From Absidia repens (Eukaryota > Mucoromycota > Mucoromycetes > Mucorales > Cunninghamellaceae): a stretch of 64,000 nt of DNA. The stretch lies in contig MCGE01000006.1 of the NCBI GenBank assembly GCA_002105175.1, positions 992,001 to 1,056,000 of the forward strand, written 5' to 3'. Below are positions 10,575 to 22,560 of the stretch, piece after piece. The translations under genes were made by a program, and so were the position numbers. The notes beneath the pieces are model-generated. The model made no database searches. It saw only the letters and a list, made by a program, of their open reading frames with translations, and was not told the origin of the DNA. Numbering within the stretch: position 1 is the stretch's first letter; each line of letters begins with the position of its first letter.

Positions 10575-12193
10575 CTAAAAAGTAACTTGGACGGCTTCAT
10601 CCACACCTGATTCCGAAGGGCAGTAGGGACATTTAAAACGCAAAGCATTTCTATAATGATAATGTCAAAGAGTGATAAAAATGAGTGATCATCAATAGAT
10701 TAAATATTTATACGCACCTTCCATAGCGGCTATTTTTTGATAATCGAGCCAAACTTTCCTTGCATATAACGTGACCACATGGCATCATCATTGGGGATTG
10801 TCATCGGTAGCCTGTTCCTTGCTGACAGGACACGCAAACACTGAATGGAACCGAAGATCGTCCTCCATAGGGATTTCCACGGGTAATTCATCTTGTTGAC
10901 TCCATTCCGCCCGCTTCGCCACCATAATCTTGTGTAGTTTCATAATGATCGGCAATGCTGTGGTGCCCACATAAACACTGGCGTACAATGGACTTTCAGC
11001 ACTCATGTTGAGCAATGAGCAAAAATCACGTTGGAATTCATGCTGAACATCTACCCATAGATTCGGTGAGCACAGGTAGGCATAAGGTGAAGATTGAATA
11101 TCCTTGTAGATTGTGGATGTCATCAATCGCCTGATTTCTAAAATAAAACAAAAAAAAAATTAGATATCTCCAATCATATATATATATATATATATATATA
11201 TAAGGGTCATTTCTTACCAGAAAAATGCTTGTCCCCAAATTGGCTGAAGTGCTGTCGTCCATAGGAAATGGCATCTAAAGGCTGCTGCGCTGTCAAAAGT
11301 TGAAGGAATTGTAGTCGATGCAGATTGAATTCAAGACTACTTGACAGACCATTTAATTCTTGACGATGCTCTTGTGCCCATCTACAATAATACAGCATGA
11401 AGTATAAAAGCCAATCAGGTATAGCAATCAACAACGTTTTTCTAACTTACCGAATAGCTTCATCCAGCTTGTGTTCTTGCCCCAGTTGTTTGATGATAGT
11501 ATACATTTGCCTAAACTGTGATTTCAAGTCATCCACCACAGCGACGAGTGCGGGATCATTGACAGACAAGTCCTCCGTATCAGGTAGCATTCCATGAGAA
11601 GAAGTCATTTCAGTCATAAAGTTGTCGCACATATCAAATTGACCTTGACGAATAAAATGCATAGCCAGAGCTCGTTGGAGTAAGTGTTCCTTGCCAGCAA
11701 AAGAATCTGGTTGATAAATCACCGACACATCTTGTTTGAATTTCTGTATAATAAAAATAGTGAGTAAAAACCAGTCAACGTCGTATCTTCCGCCTTCCCC
11801 CCCCCCACCGTTTTCCTCCACTTCTCCAGTACTCTTCCGAATCCTGTTAGTTTCTGTACATACCCTATCGACGTCTTTACCAAATTTTGATAAGGCTGAC
11901 TGGAAATCCTTCTGCGTGCGCTGGAATTGGAGCTTTTTTGCCTTTTCTCGAAGTGATTCCAGAGTCGCCGTTGTCTGTGAAGGTTCTGGATGGTATAATA
12001 ATGATAATAATCAAAGTTTAATGTTGATTCAAGGAGTGTAAGATGGAAGATGAATGTGCTTACCATTGTTGTTGATGTTATCTTTCACCTTTTCCAAAAG
12101 TTTTTTGAAGGTATCAAGTTTCGTTGTCGTTGCATCTTGGTATTTTTGGTGACGTTGCTCCAATTCAATACTAGCGGCAATTAATGTGTCCAT
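10575..12193 (-). CDS. rmd5: Rmd5/Gid2-type RING E3 ubiquitin ligase subunit of the GID/CTLH complex, frame broken near the 3' end
   Basis: Six exons: 12193-12064, 11985-11864, 11743-11451, 11381-11218, 11137-10718, 10650-10575. Order: coiled coil, LisH-like segment (LLQRALAMHFIRQGQFDMC), CTLH/CRA segment (LDEAIRWAQEHRQELNG... QLLTAQQPLDAISYGRQHF), then the degenerate RING typical of Gid2 (FACPVSKEQ... MMMPCGHVICKESL... FKCPYCP). Rmd5 with Gid9/Fyv10 forms the catalytic centre that ubiquitinates gluconeogenic enzymes in yeast. The frame breaks at the C4 run around 10793-10796 (GACAATCCCC AATGATG). A fifth C would give NPP-MMM and an intact 401-residue product; as written, the RING is truncated at TGA. 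The rest of exon 5 and exon 6 keep perfect RING coding, so a recent mutation or an assembly error is likelier than an old pseudogene. Confidence 0.9.
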
Positions 12194-12806
12194 ATTTACA
12201 AGTAGAGTAAGGTATGTATAGGTACTAGTTTTATCGCAGGATTCAAAAGATTGAAAGAGGGTGAGAAAAGAGAAAAAGTAAAAAAGCAAAAAAAAAAAAA
12301 AAAAAATACGAGAGCTAGTTTGCGGCGTTTTAAAATTGATCATGCCCTTATGTTTTGTTGACCATTAGAATAGGTGATATTGATCACGCAGCGTGGAATT
12401 TTTCAATATGGGTCAATGTGAAAGCAGATAGAAATACGGGTGCAGCGGGAAATTATGACATTTGCAATAAATGCCTATGATGCTACTAAATAGCACCACC
12501 ACATTCAATAAGAAGCAATCCCGGGCCCATGAGCGGGCGGTTATTTATTCCCCCTTCAACTATGAATGATATGTCGAGTGAATAAAATACGTCGTAGTCC
12601 ATCTGCTGTTTAAATATAAACGAATTAACGATTTGTAGGAATGGAATTAAGGACTGGTTACAATGATATGAACAGACGGGCGCGGTTTGAAACATTTCGG
12701 CAGGTGGAAAGATAAACTTTTTTTTTCTACTTTTTCCTTTTCCCCCTTTGCCTTTTTCTTTTCTCTTTTCTCTTTTTTTTTATATATCTTGTTATTTATT
12801 CCATCA
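12194..12806. promoter_or_regulatory. Divergent promoter region, Rmd5 (-) and PQ-loop gene (+)
   Basis: 613 bases between the two starts. A pyrimidine-rich tract (12717-12782) lies just upstream of the PQ-loop ATG, and an A-run near 12287-12306 lies upstream of Rmd5. A GC-rich patch CCCGGGCCCATGAGCGGGCG sits near 12520. Nothing else is recognisable. Confidence 0.5.
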
Positions 12807-14026
12807 ATGCCTGACTTCACCACTACTGTGTTAGCAGTGGCGATGGTCCTTGGACCTATTGTTGGATACTTTGATCAGGTAAAAGACAAAGCAAAAAACT
12901 GATTAAATACTCATTCTCCTCCATATAGTATCGACTCATCATACAAAAGAAGTCAAGTGCTGGATTCAACCCTATCACGTGTGCCATTTTATTGTTTGCA
13001 AAGTAAGGAATCAAACTGTCTCATCGAATCTCTATGGTACTTACCCCTTTTTTTATTTTATTTGGTAGTATCCTACGTATATTTTTCTGGTAGGAAAACG
13101 CCCTGATATAATGAGAACTGATATCCACTTACCTATATTTTTTTGGGGGTTACGTACGGAATAGGCTGGGGAAGCGATTCGACAAGACGTTATTACTACA
13201 ATCTATAGCTATGATTCTTGCGCAATTGATCCTGTTACATATTGTTGTACGGTACCGTCATGATCCAAGTCCCACCACACTGTACAGCAATCTAGAAGGC
13301 GGTGGGTCGTCGTCGTCGTCGTTATCGTCACTGCTTGATGAACAACTGGAAGCGGAACTTCAAGGGCGAGATGTCCTGGATCAAACATCAGGTAGCCAGA
13401 GACGACATCGCTGTGGACTCCTTCATTGGCAAGGCATACGACGGTTTTGGTGCTGGGAATACTATTTGGATTATCTCAATTGCTTGTTAATATTTACCAC
13501 CGTGGTTGCATTTTTGTATCTCTTTTTGAATCGGTTCCCTGCCTTCATTGAAACCTTGGGTGCTCTCAGTTTGGGAATTGAAAGTACTTTGCCACTGCCT
13601 CAATGTATCTCCAATTATATGCGGAAAGGGACAACTGGATTTAGCTTATTGGTATTGGGGTCATGGGTAAGTTGGGAAAATAAATGCATTGACTGACCGA
13701 CTAACCGACTCAATGATATTTATTTTTCTTTTGGTTTAGTTCCTTGGTGATAGTTTCAAGTTGTTTTATTTTATTTATACCCATGCACCTCTTCAATTTG
13801 ATATTTGTGGCGGTATTCAATTAAGTATTGATACGGTCATTGTTGTTCAATTCATTATTTATTCCTCAATTGTAAAGACTTGGTGGAGTAGGAAAAAGGC
13901 CTCTGCTTATGAACACGATGATCAAGGTAATAATAAATATGTTTGTATTTATTTCAAAATGCGTTGACTCATTCTTTTTTTCCTATCATAGTGCCTGTTT
14001 TATCGGACCACCCTGATGATATCTGA
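12807..14026 (+). CDS. PQ-loop repeat membrane protein, SLC66A2/Any1-like
   Basis: Six exons (12807-12878, 12929-13002, 13069-13089, 13165-13666, 13740-13926, 13992-14026) give 296 residues; exon 3 is only 21 nt. About seven hydrophobic helices are seen. Repeat 1 reads GYFDQYRLIIQKKSSAGFN, with DQ where PQ is usual. Repeat 2 keeps it: LPLPQCISNYMRKGTTGFS. The motifs ANILRIFFW, APLQFDICGG and FLGDSFKLFYF match SLC66A2 (PQLC1). Yeast Any1 of this group acts at Golgi/endosomes and opposes the flippase Neo1, with reported scramblase activity. A Ser-rich cytosolic loop (SSSSSLSSLLDEQ) is specific to this copy. AATAAA follows at 14148. Confidence 0.88.
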
Positions 14027-14548
14027 TTGATTTGTGGGTGTCCCTTTTTATTAGTTTGTCATTTATATATTATATTATTTATTTTCCTCCTTTTTGGTTT
14101 TTCTTATTTTTTTTTTTTTTTTTTTTGTCTCTCTGACTCTCGTATATAATAAAAAACGTTCTTCTTTTCTCGGACTTCTATTTATAATTTATGCGTTGGG
14201 CTTTTTTGGTCGGTGACTTGGCTGGGCGGATATGTAGAGAAAAGAGATGATGATGGATGGATATTGGTGAACATTGGGCACGAGCGCGGGAAATATCTCA
14301 ATAAATTAATTTGCGGGTTGATATCTCCTGAATTGGGTTTATTTTGGGATAAGTAAAAAAACGTTTTTCTTTTCCTATTTGACCAGCCTATCCTTGTCTC
14401 TTTGCAAGACCTGTGCCAGCCTGCTGAACTGGATCACATGTATTTCGATCCCCGCTTTTTTTTTTTTTTTTGTATTAAAAAAGTGGTTTTTTTTTATTTT
14501 CTTTTTTCTTTCTTTTTATCTTCACTTTTTTTTTTTTTTACTAGTACT
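14027..14548. other. Spacer between the PQ-loop and ubiquitin-like genes
   Basis: Holds AATAAA at 14148-14153, a T18-class run near 14109-14126 and, close to the next ATG, a dense series of T runs (14457-14539) forming a pyrimidine-rich leader. No gene seen. Confidence 0.5.
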
Positions 14549-15360
14549 ATGGGGTGCTGTTTATCACAACCTGAAGTTGAAACTCAAGGAAGTCCTTCAA
14601 GAGCAGCAGACGATCATGTTGCCTCACCCGCTGTACCCCCTCCAGAATGTAAGTACCTCTTACCCTTTTCTTATATATATCAATATTTGCCATAACAACG
14701 GACCTGCTCACCATGTTCGTCCTTTATACTTTAGATGAAAGGCAAGATTATGTTGTGGAAAGTGGAAAACCATTCGAACCCATCCAAGGATCATCGAGCG
14801 AGCGAGTTCAAGAACAGCATCAAGATGAAAAAAAGAAACACCAACCTGAAAACAACAATAGCGTGCAACCTGACCTTTTTCACGGTATCTCCGCAACATC
14901 TACTCACCACTCAGCAACAGTTGTAGGAGCAACATCAACATCAATGACAATACAACAGGAGAAGAAGGAAACCGATTTGCCCTCCATCAACGACACTGAT
15001 CATACCGATGACACATCAGCAGGCTGGCCAATCATTATTCGCTCGTCGATGGCTGGAAAAGATATCACCATGCGATTGCCTGGATTAGAGAGCACAGCTT
15101 GCTGGACATTACATGATCTACGACAACGTTTAGAACCGCAGCTGCAAGAAATTGTCTTGGCATCATCATCATCATCGTCATCATCGTCAACCACAGCCAA
15201 TCTGACATTACGTATACGATTCATTCATCTCGGGAAAATCCTGTCTGAAACCACCACACTGATCCCTCGTTCTCACCACAACACCACTACAACACCATCT
15301 GACTCGATCATCATGGACAAATATGGTGTCATTCAAGCCATGGTATCTAGAGCAACTTGA
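14549..15360 (+). CDS. N-terminally acylated ubiquitin-like-fold protein
   Basis: Two exons (14549-14648, 14735-15360) give 241 residues. The start MGCCLSQP is a strong N-myristoylation site with adjacent Cys3/Cys4 for palmitoylation, predicting stable attachment to the cytosolic face of membranes. A charged, Gln/Ser/Thr-rich linker follows. From about residue 135 comes a ubiquitin-like fold: IIIRSSMAGKDITMRLPG, WTLHDLRQRLEPQLQEIV, LRIRFIHLGKILSETTTLIP, then a final strand IIMDKYGVIQAMVSRAT. A poly-Ser insert and a His/Thr insert sit in the loops. The RFIHLGKIL segment resembles the UBL of Dsc3-type and MUB/UBL3 proteins, but there is no transmembrane segment and no C-terminal GG, so conjugation is unlikely. 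Exact family unassigned. AATAAA at 15625. Confidence 0.75.
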
Positions 15361-15624
15361 TCCCACTTCCACATTCTTTTTTCCGGTTACTTGTAGATAT
15401 TCCCCCCCCCCTCTCACCGCCCTTCTTTAGCTTGATCATATCATCCCCTCTCCCCCCTCTGTCACTCTTTACAAGTTTTTTATTTCTATTTTTATTTTCA
15501 TTCGTATTCTCATCATCTTTTGTTGTACCTTTATTTATCATTCACCATTACCACCCCCTTACCTTTTGATATCACGCCACAACAATTAAAACCATTCTTT
15601 GTATATATACTCTTTCAATCATTC

Positions 15625-15630
15625 AATAAA
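15625..15630 (+). terminator. AATAAA polyadenylation signal of the ubiquitin-like gene
   Basis: TTCAATAAACT about 265 bases after the stop codon. Confidence 0.55.
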
Positions 15631-15989
15631 CTATCCTATTTTTTTCCAATAATATAACAAATGAATATGACTGCAGTCCCTACAATGTACTAAAAAAAAT
15701 ATTAGACCATTGATTTGACTCTATCGTCGTGCCCAGTTGATATGATGGGGGTCTTTCTATTATTATTTCTTTTGTCTAACCTTTTTCCGCATTTTTTATG
15801 TCGATCACAACTGATGTCCTGGTAGATAATTTTTGAGACTAGAGTAATTCAGTTATATAGTGTAGTATATATTGATCTATGGCACTATTGACGTGAGAAG
15901 GGTGTTTATGACAGACATAGAGGCATAATAAATACACTTCATTTCCCTATTCATGTCATACGGCACTTTCCTTGAAAAAAATAACACTC

Positions 15990-16150
15990 ATAGCACATAT
16001 CCAATAGCACATATATATGTATATATATCACATCACATGGCACATACACCACATACACCACATATACACATATCATACACACATTTCACACACGCATACC
16101 ATACTCATTTCATACACACGTATCACACATGCATACCATACACACATTTA
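15990..16150. repeat. Imperfect CA-rich microsatellite
   Basis: Runs of CACATA, CACACA, ACACCACAT and CATACCATACACAC with short TATATA stretches. Units drift in length, so this is a slippage-type satellite and not a spaced-repeat array. Confidence 0.7.
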
Positions 16151-16304
16151 AGTATAACAAAATAAAAGAGTTTTTTATTAATATATCAAAAAATGCATGG
16201 TGTAAATCCTTATCTAAGATAATCATCTATGACTTTGAAACTTCCTACCTTTCCTCCACTCACATCACCGTATCTAATCACTTGCCTATTTTTTTTTTTT
16301 TTCA

Positions 16305-17330
16305 GCACCCATAAAATACCCCATTGACGACACGCTGAGCAAGACCGTTGGGCCCCTAGGCGTCCATCCTTTTTTCTTAATCGCTGCCCACCCATAGTGC
16401 CAAATCACAGAGTCTTTCATCCCATCCCATCAAAACCCACACTTCTGAAACGTCCTGCCACCCAGTAGCTGCATAATTAATTCTATTCTCAACTTTGCTA
16501 TCAATATACCCCACCATAAAAAAATACAATGTATTAGCTGTTTTTTCACACAAACACATCCCTGTTTTCTTTTCTACGCACAAACTTATAGAGTTGGTAG
16601 AAGAAGTTTCCATAATACCCAATCCGTTCCTTTTTCATATATATAGACACACTTTTTTTTTCTGTGCATAAGTAATACACATTCGACAAAGCTCATCATG
16701 TAAACGTACAACAGAGAAACTAATTATAAGAAAAAGAACATATTTATTCAGATGTAGATACATACGATGACAAACTATTACTAAACTAATGAGTGCTAAT
16801 CTACTGACGTTCCCAAAACTACATCCAAAATGAAAGCGTTTCCCCATGATGTTTGATTTGCGTTTTTTAAAACGCCCCTAATTCAAAGTTCTAACACTAA
16901 TCCTAGATCACCAGTACCCCAATGAGCCTTGCCATCATATCATTCAGACTATCATCATAAGAAAAAAAATAAAAAAGAAAGAAAAAGAGAGTAAAAAAAA
17001 AATGGCGGCCAAAAAAAAAAGGAAGCAAAATGCGGAGCCTGAATCATCCGGCCTTTTTATGTCAAAGAAATCAGGGAAGGGGCAATCGCGATAGTTACCA
17101 TAGTGCATAATTGGTTTTATCTTCCAGTGAAAAGGCAGTTGCAACCCCTACATAATCAAACTCTAATCTCTCCGACGCCTTTCAAGTAAGCTATTATTTC
17201 AGCACACACAAAAAAAAACCCCCCATTGACGACGCGCTGAGCACGACGGTTGGGCCCCACGGGCTGCCCACCATAGTGCGAAATGGCGTAGGCTTTAATC
17301 ATATCCCATCAAAGCCCACACTTTAATAAA
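16305..17330 (-). repeat. Dispersed non-coding repeat, copy 4, with flanking direct blocks
   Basis: The core lies at 16735-17050 with TTTATTCAGATG, TCCAAAATGAAAGCGTTTCC and AATGCGGAGCCTGAATCATC. It is flanked by two direct copies of a GC-richer block: CATTGACGACACGCTGAGCA at about 16323 and CATTGACGACGCGCTGAGCA at about 17223, each followed by a GGGCCCC segment and TCCCATCAAA(A/G)CCCACACTT. The same block occurs once in copy 6. Confidence 0.6.
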
Positions 17331-17467
17331 AAAAAAACTGTAACACCCAATAAATTGAAAGATTTCCAAAACAGAGCGTTTATTTGGACAAAAAAGAGAT
17401 AAAATAACAGATACTGAATAATAATAATGATAATAATAACAATAATAAAGCATGAAGTGATCTAAAA

Positions 17468-20400
17468 CTATTTCAAAGGGAAAGGTAGATGCAAACCAAA
17501 GGAAGGAGTTGTTGCTGCTGCTGATTCTGACAGTGGTGGTAGGGTGTGGCTATCGGGAATGGCTATGGCAGCTTTTTTGCTACCAAGAGGAATATCAAAC
17601 AGGCCAAGATCAATATCAAGGGTGGTCTTGCAATCCTTTTGGGAGTATTCGAAGGTCGTCAGATAGCCGTTGTCTCCACCCACTCTGGCAGTGATAGATT
17701 GTTCAACGTCCAGATTTTTGTTTCGGGCCAGCATCAGTTTAGTCAAATTGATCATCGAAGCGTCTAATATGGTATGCCAGGCGGCACATGTGATTTGACC
17801 ATTCGCAGGCACCGTGCATGGACCAGGTATCGATTCAATATGCGCTACTTGGAAAGGGCTGCCACCACCTTTGGAAAATGCGACCTTGACTTGCAACTTT
17901 TCCAACACATAGGGCGTGTTGAATGGATTATTCAGCGTGACAATGGATTTCGACGTTTTTTGAATAAGGTCCTTGGGGGTCGTGACCACCTTGATAGCCG
18001 CCACAAGCTTGGCATCGATCCCAAACATGGTTGTTGCTAAATTCACGGACTTGAAAGCGGATTGGAGTGGTTCAATGCTGGTGGACGAGGTCGTTCCAGA
18101 GACTTGTAAAGGCACCTTTCGATTCATCGTATAATCGCCCACGACTTTACCAATAGCTGATGTAGATCCCATCATGTGGAATTCGGTTTTGTACTTGTTG
18201 ATCCCAGGCTTGATCACTGTATCGGTAATAAAGACTTGACCCACCGTTGCTCCATCTTTTGCTTTCGTCAAGAAATTGATGTTCCCCACAGAGATGGTGA
18301 TGTGAGAGGGATTCACAAAGGAGACCACCAATTTTACGAGGATGTAGTCTTTGGTACCACCAACGATATCGAGGGATAGAATATCAGATTTCCCACCAAA
18401 GTTTGCAAATCCTAATATAGATAGAAGATCAAATTAATATTTTATTTCATCATCATATCAAACTACAACATTTTATTTTGCTATATTTTACCTGCCAAAA
18501 ATGTTTCCACATCAAAAGAAATTCCATTCAATTGCAAATTCCCGATCGCCGTGGTGGTCAGAGCATTCGAAGTCCCAGTAAGCCCTAAAGTACCACTGGA
18601 AGATTTGGTCAAAAGTGTCAAAAATCCAGCAAAATCTGAATGTGCATCACCATAGGATTTGAAAGGAACATTGTTGAATTGAGTCTTGACCACTGCGTTC
18701 TTGTCTGTAGTTGCTTTTGCGGTAGGGATTGAGAGATGGGCCATTTTTTTTCCACTTGCTTTTGCATCCACTTCCATATTCAATTGAGAGACACCAAGAG
18801 GGAAACCAAAAGGGTTCTTGAGCTGTGCACGTACATCTGTCGAGCTTGCAGGAGCAGCATAAGGATCCTTGGCGGTAAAGTCCAGTTGCATATTTTCCAT
18901 CGTGATACTGGGAATCAACGTTGGTTCAACCTTAGGACCAGGCAATATCACATTTTCAATCTTGAGCGTCTTGAATGCATTCGTGAGCCACCCAACTGGA
19001 CCCGAAGGACCAGTAGCAGCGTCGCCTACCACCGTCAGCAATGAGTTCTTGGCAGCCAAATAATTTCCAAACACTTGCCCCACCATATCCAAGCCATGTT
19101 TTGTCTTCTGAGGCACCATGCGACCTTTCATTTCGATGGAAGAGGTACTAAAAGGAGGGAAATTGCCTGGAGATGCAGCCAAAGGACCTATAAGCACATC
19201 TTGAAAGTAGCTGTTGAACGCCACGGATTTGAGAGAAAACCCAATTTGTGATGGATTGGTGATAGTAGTATCGGCAGTGAGTGTAATCCCACCAGTAGGG
19301 TCGTTGGAAGGTAAATCGAAGGACTTGATGGTCACCGCCCCCTTGAATCCATTGCAGCCTTTCAGTGTCACCGATTTTTCCATGTTGATTCCAGTAAATG
19401 TAAACCCAAGAGCAGTAACAGATACATCGGCAGACGAGATATCCCAGACAAAGTCTTGATTGTTGATCATGTAGGCAGCAAAAGCTTGCATGGCGTCCTG
19501 GTCAGTAATGACAAATTCGGATGGCACGTCAAATGTGGCACCTTGGCCGGCAGTCGCTTTCAGAGTAGGCATTGTCGCAGTACCAATATTCTTGCCTTGC
19601 CATCTCACAGTCAACGGAGTAGGGAAGGCAATAGTCGCCGCCATAGGTCCGGTTTTGGTGATGGATCCCTTCATTCGTACATTGGCCTTTTTGTCGGTAG
19701 GATCGGATAGAACCAAAGTTTCAAAGCCAAGCAGAGCGCCATTGACAATGTGTTGCACGATAGGTTTGCCAACAATAGGAATCAACCCAATCACCGAGTC
19801 ATCCGTCGCAATTTGAACACCTTTTTGAGAGAAAGTCAAGTCATCCACATAGTCCCCTACTTGAAGTGTCGATTCCAGATTGAGATCCACCTTGAGGGCC
19901 TTCATCGCTTGCAATACATAGTTTGAGATATTGAAGCCTTTGAATAAATCCACCGTAGGTTCCACGTTTTCTTGACCCTGAATATGGAAACCGCCCAAGC
20001 CAAGCAGACCGTCTAAAGTATTCGTGTTCAGATGAGAGTCGACAGCAAGATTGCGCATCAATTGAGCCACAGTTGTAGGGTCCAATGACATTTTCATATT
20101 CAACTGAGGCGACAAACCAGTTTTGTGGCCACCGACAGTAAAAGGTTCCTTGCTGATGTCTTGGTCAATATTTCCTACTACCATATTCTGGTAGCTAGCC
20201 ACCGACTTGACTTTGGTGATGGAGAGACCCGCAGTAAAAGGATTGGCAAGCGACACCACTACGTTGACTATGGTTGTTTCAATGGAATTCGGTAAAACTT
20301 TCACTGAGCCACCTTGAATCAACGGCGAAGGAAGTCCAGGAAGTGTTGTATCGATCTTGATCACGCCAAGTGCCTTGGATAACGACGCAATAGAAGTCGA

Positions 20401-21731
20401 GTCTTTGAAGCCACCAATGGAAGTTGCGCAATTTTTTCCCATCACAAAGGAAGTCAGCAAGCCTTGTCCCTCCCGAGATGCCTTGGGATCAAAGTTTGCT
20501 TTGGCGACCACCTTGTTATCACCACGTTCCAGAGTCAAATTCGCCAACGTCACTGTCCCCACTTGCGTCGTGTCCACATACATGGCAAAAGTCACATCAC
20601 CCACCGACATACTGAAATCAGAAGGATTGCCCATGGTCACACCGATGTCGAGCTGAAGCGCCTCGGAGGTTCCACCCGTCATGTCCACGCTGTTGATCAC
20701 CGTAGGTGTACTGTTCAAGAATTGGAGTCCACGAAGCGTTGTAGGTACTGAGAATTCAATGCCGCCGAGAACAATATCACCGATTGGAGTTCGTGTCTTT
20801 GTTGTGGCCATACCGGACACACCAAATGTGTACAGATCAGAGGAGGTCAGGTCATAGGTGTAGTCTGTAAAAGCGTCCTTCTTTCCAGGAAGAGCAACCA
20901 GCGAGCCTTGATGGATGCCAAATGTCAATTTCCCTGAAGTCTGGTTGCTTTGCGATGCCACCCACGGGACAGCCAATTCCGAAAACTTGCCATTTGTGCG
21001 GGTGCTCATGGTAATCGTTTGGGTCACATGCGTAATGCTGAGGCTGAAACCAAACGGAATACCAAAATCAGCGACGATGTTGGGTGCGGTTACCATAGGA
21101 GCATAAGGGTTGTTGGCGTCAAATGCGAGATCGAGGTGGCCCATGTTGACAGCTTTGATGATCTTCATTGGACCGTCTGGATTCGAGAGTCCCACATTGA
21201 GTTTGACCGATGTAAATGCTTCCGACAACCATTGGATTGGAGTATGGCCATCCGGAGCAGCTGAGACACCAACAGCAGATGTTTGCGCAGTACCGCCACT
21301 AACATAGGTAGAAAACATGGCGCCCACCTTTTCAAGATCACCAGGATGCGTGAGTGGATCGATCGTCCCTTTGAGGACAATAGCATTGTCGCCTTTTTTC
21401 AGAGTCACGTTGCTAGCAGACACAAGACCAAGGTTGACATTTTGATAACCGATTTGCAGTTGAATAGTTCCCAGCTGGACACCAATGGGGGAAGGACTGT
21501 TCATGATCGTGCCAAGTTCAACAACAATGCCGCCTTTGGGATCATCAGAAGGTAGTTGAAATGAAGTGATGGTCACATTTTTGAATCCACCCATACCTTT
21601 GAGTGAGCCATATGTAATATAAATAAAAATGAGAGAGTTGCATAATGTATATATAAAAAATAAAAATAAATACCTTTGAGTGAGTCATATGTAATATAAA
21701 ATAAAAATGAGAGAGTTGCATAATGTATTAA

Positions 21732-21762
<31 letters not shown>

Positions 21763-22560
21763 GAGAGCGGTAAAATGTGCGGGATTTTAAACTTACCTTG
21801 GAGAGTGATTGATTTATCAAGGTTCACCGTGGCTGTTCTATATATATATAATAAATTAGATTGCTACCAGGATGCATTAGTTTTAAATATTTTACCTTGT
21901 CAATGCTGTAATGTCACATTTTCCTTTCAAGTTCCATGAAAAAGTATCCAAAGCAAGCATGTCTTTTGAGAAATGAGCAAAAAAAGTCGAGTTTTGAATA
22001 CTAAAAGGCGTATCTGCCACCAGCGACCCTTTCCCACCACCAATACTCGTCTTCGGTAATGTAATGTTTCCAAGCAACGTATCGTTATAAAATACAGTGA
22101 TGGGATTATGAAAGGTGATTTCGGCACCAAAAGGTCCAGTGTTTGTAAGTGTACTTTCCATTTGCATGAAAAAGGTACGTTGTATGTCTAAGTTGGTGGT
22201 AGCCTCGTCACGTTTCGTTGAGGGTGAAAAAAAAGATATGTCAGCCCCGTTGACATCAATGCCGGATTGATTCATAAGAGACTGAGCAATCATGGGGAAA
22301 AAAACAAACACAATAAGACATACGACGACAATGGTGATAATGGCACTGATCACTGAGCATATGATCCAGTACTTTTTGCTGCGATAAAATTTTGGTTTTT
22401 GTTGTGGTGGTGGTGGTTTTTCAGAGTATTGCTCTATAAATTCAGAATCTCTGATGCTACGTTGTCGAAGCTTATGATAATATTCATCATCAGCATTGAT
22501 TGTTATTCCACCAAAGCCACCGCTAAGAAGATCGCTATCAGGATAAGCAGGGGCGGACAT
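17468..22560 (-). CDS. DUF3712 multi-repeat type II membrane protein, Tag1-like
   Basis: Four exons (22560-21896, 21837-21797, 21596-18492, 18411-17468) give 1584 residues. A ~65-residue cytosolic tail containing PPPPQQKP precedes one membrane helix (YWIICSVISAIITIVVVC) and a very long lumenal part with no Cys-rich or catalytic motif. The lumenal part repeats a beta-rich, LEA-like unit: NPSPIGVQLGTIQLQ..., NPSDFSMSVGDVTF..., NPSQIGFSLKSVAF..., NPSHITISVGNINF..., each preceded by a GGFK-type or T-T-V strand and followed by GDN(A/K)(I/V)V-like turns. This matches fungal DUF3712 proteins; yeast Tag1 is a vacuolar member that ends autophagy. Lipid- or ligand-holding function is inference. Intron 2 contains a tandem duplication of its acceptor. 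Confidence 0.85.
21594..21740 (-). repeat. 77-bp tandem duplication covering an intron acceptor
   Basis: TACCTTTGAGTGAG begins at 21594 and again at 21671, and each is followed by CATATGTAATAT and ATGAGAGAGTTGCATAATG. On the coding strand each unit ends CTCACTCAAAG|GTAT, so both carry an AG|GT junction. Only the distal one (exon start 21596) continues the open frame. Confidence 0.85.

Larger units (their letters stand above)
15361..17467. other. Intergenic: CA/TA-rich microsatellite and dispersed repeat
   Basis: A degenerate CACATA/CATACC/TATATG-type microsatellite occupies roughly 15990-16150, followed by dispersed repeat copy 4. TTTATT at 17379-17384 provides AATAAA for the minus-strand DUF3712 gene. 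No gene is supported. Confidence 0.6.

Noticed and set aside
15990..16150. Short repeated CACATA-like units resembling a spaced array
   Set aside because: Units vary continuously in length and have no constant repeat with unique spacers; a microsatellite, and the genome is eukaryotic.
18736..21307. Several plus-strand open frames of 60-108 codons
   Set aside because: They lie wholly inside the minus-strand DUF3712 exon 3 and are antisense shadows of its biased codons.
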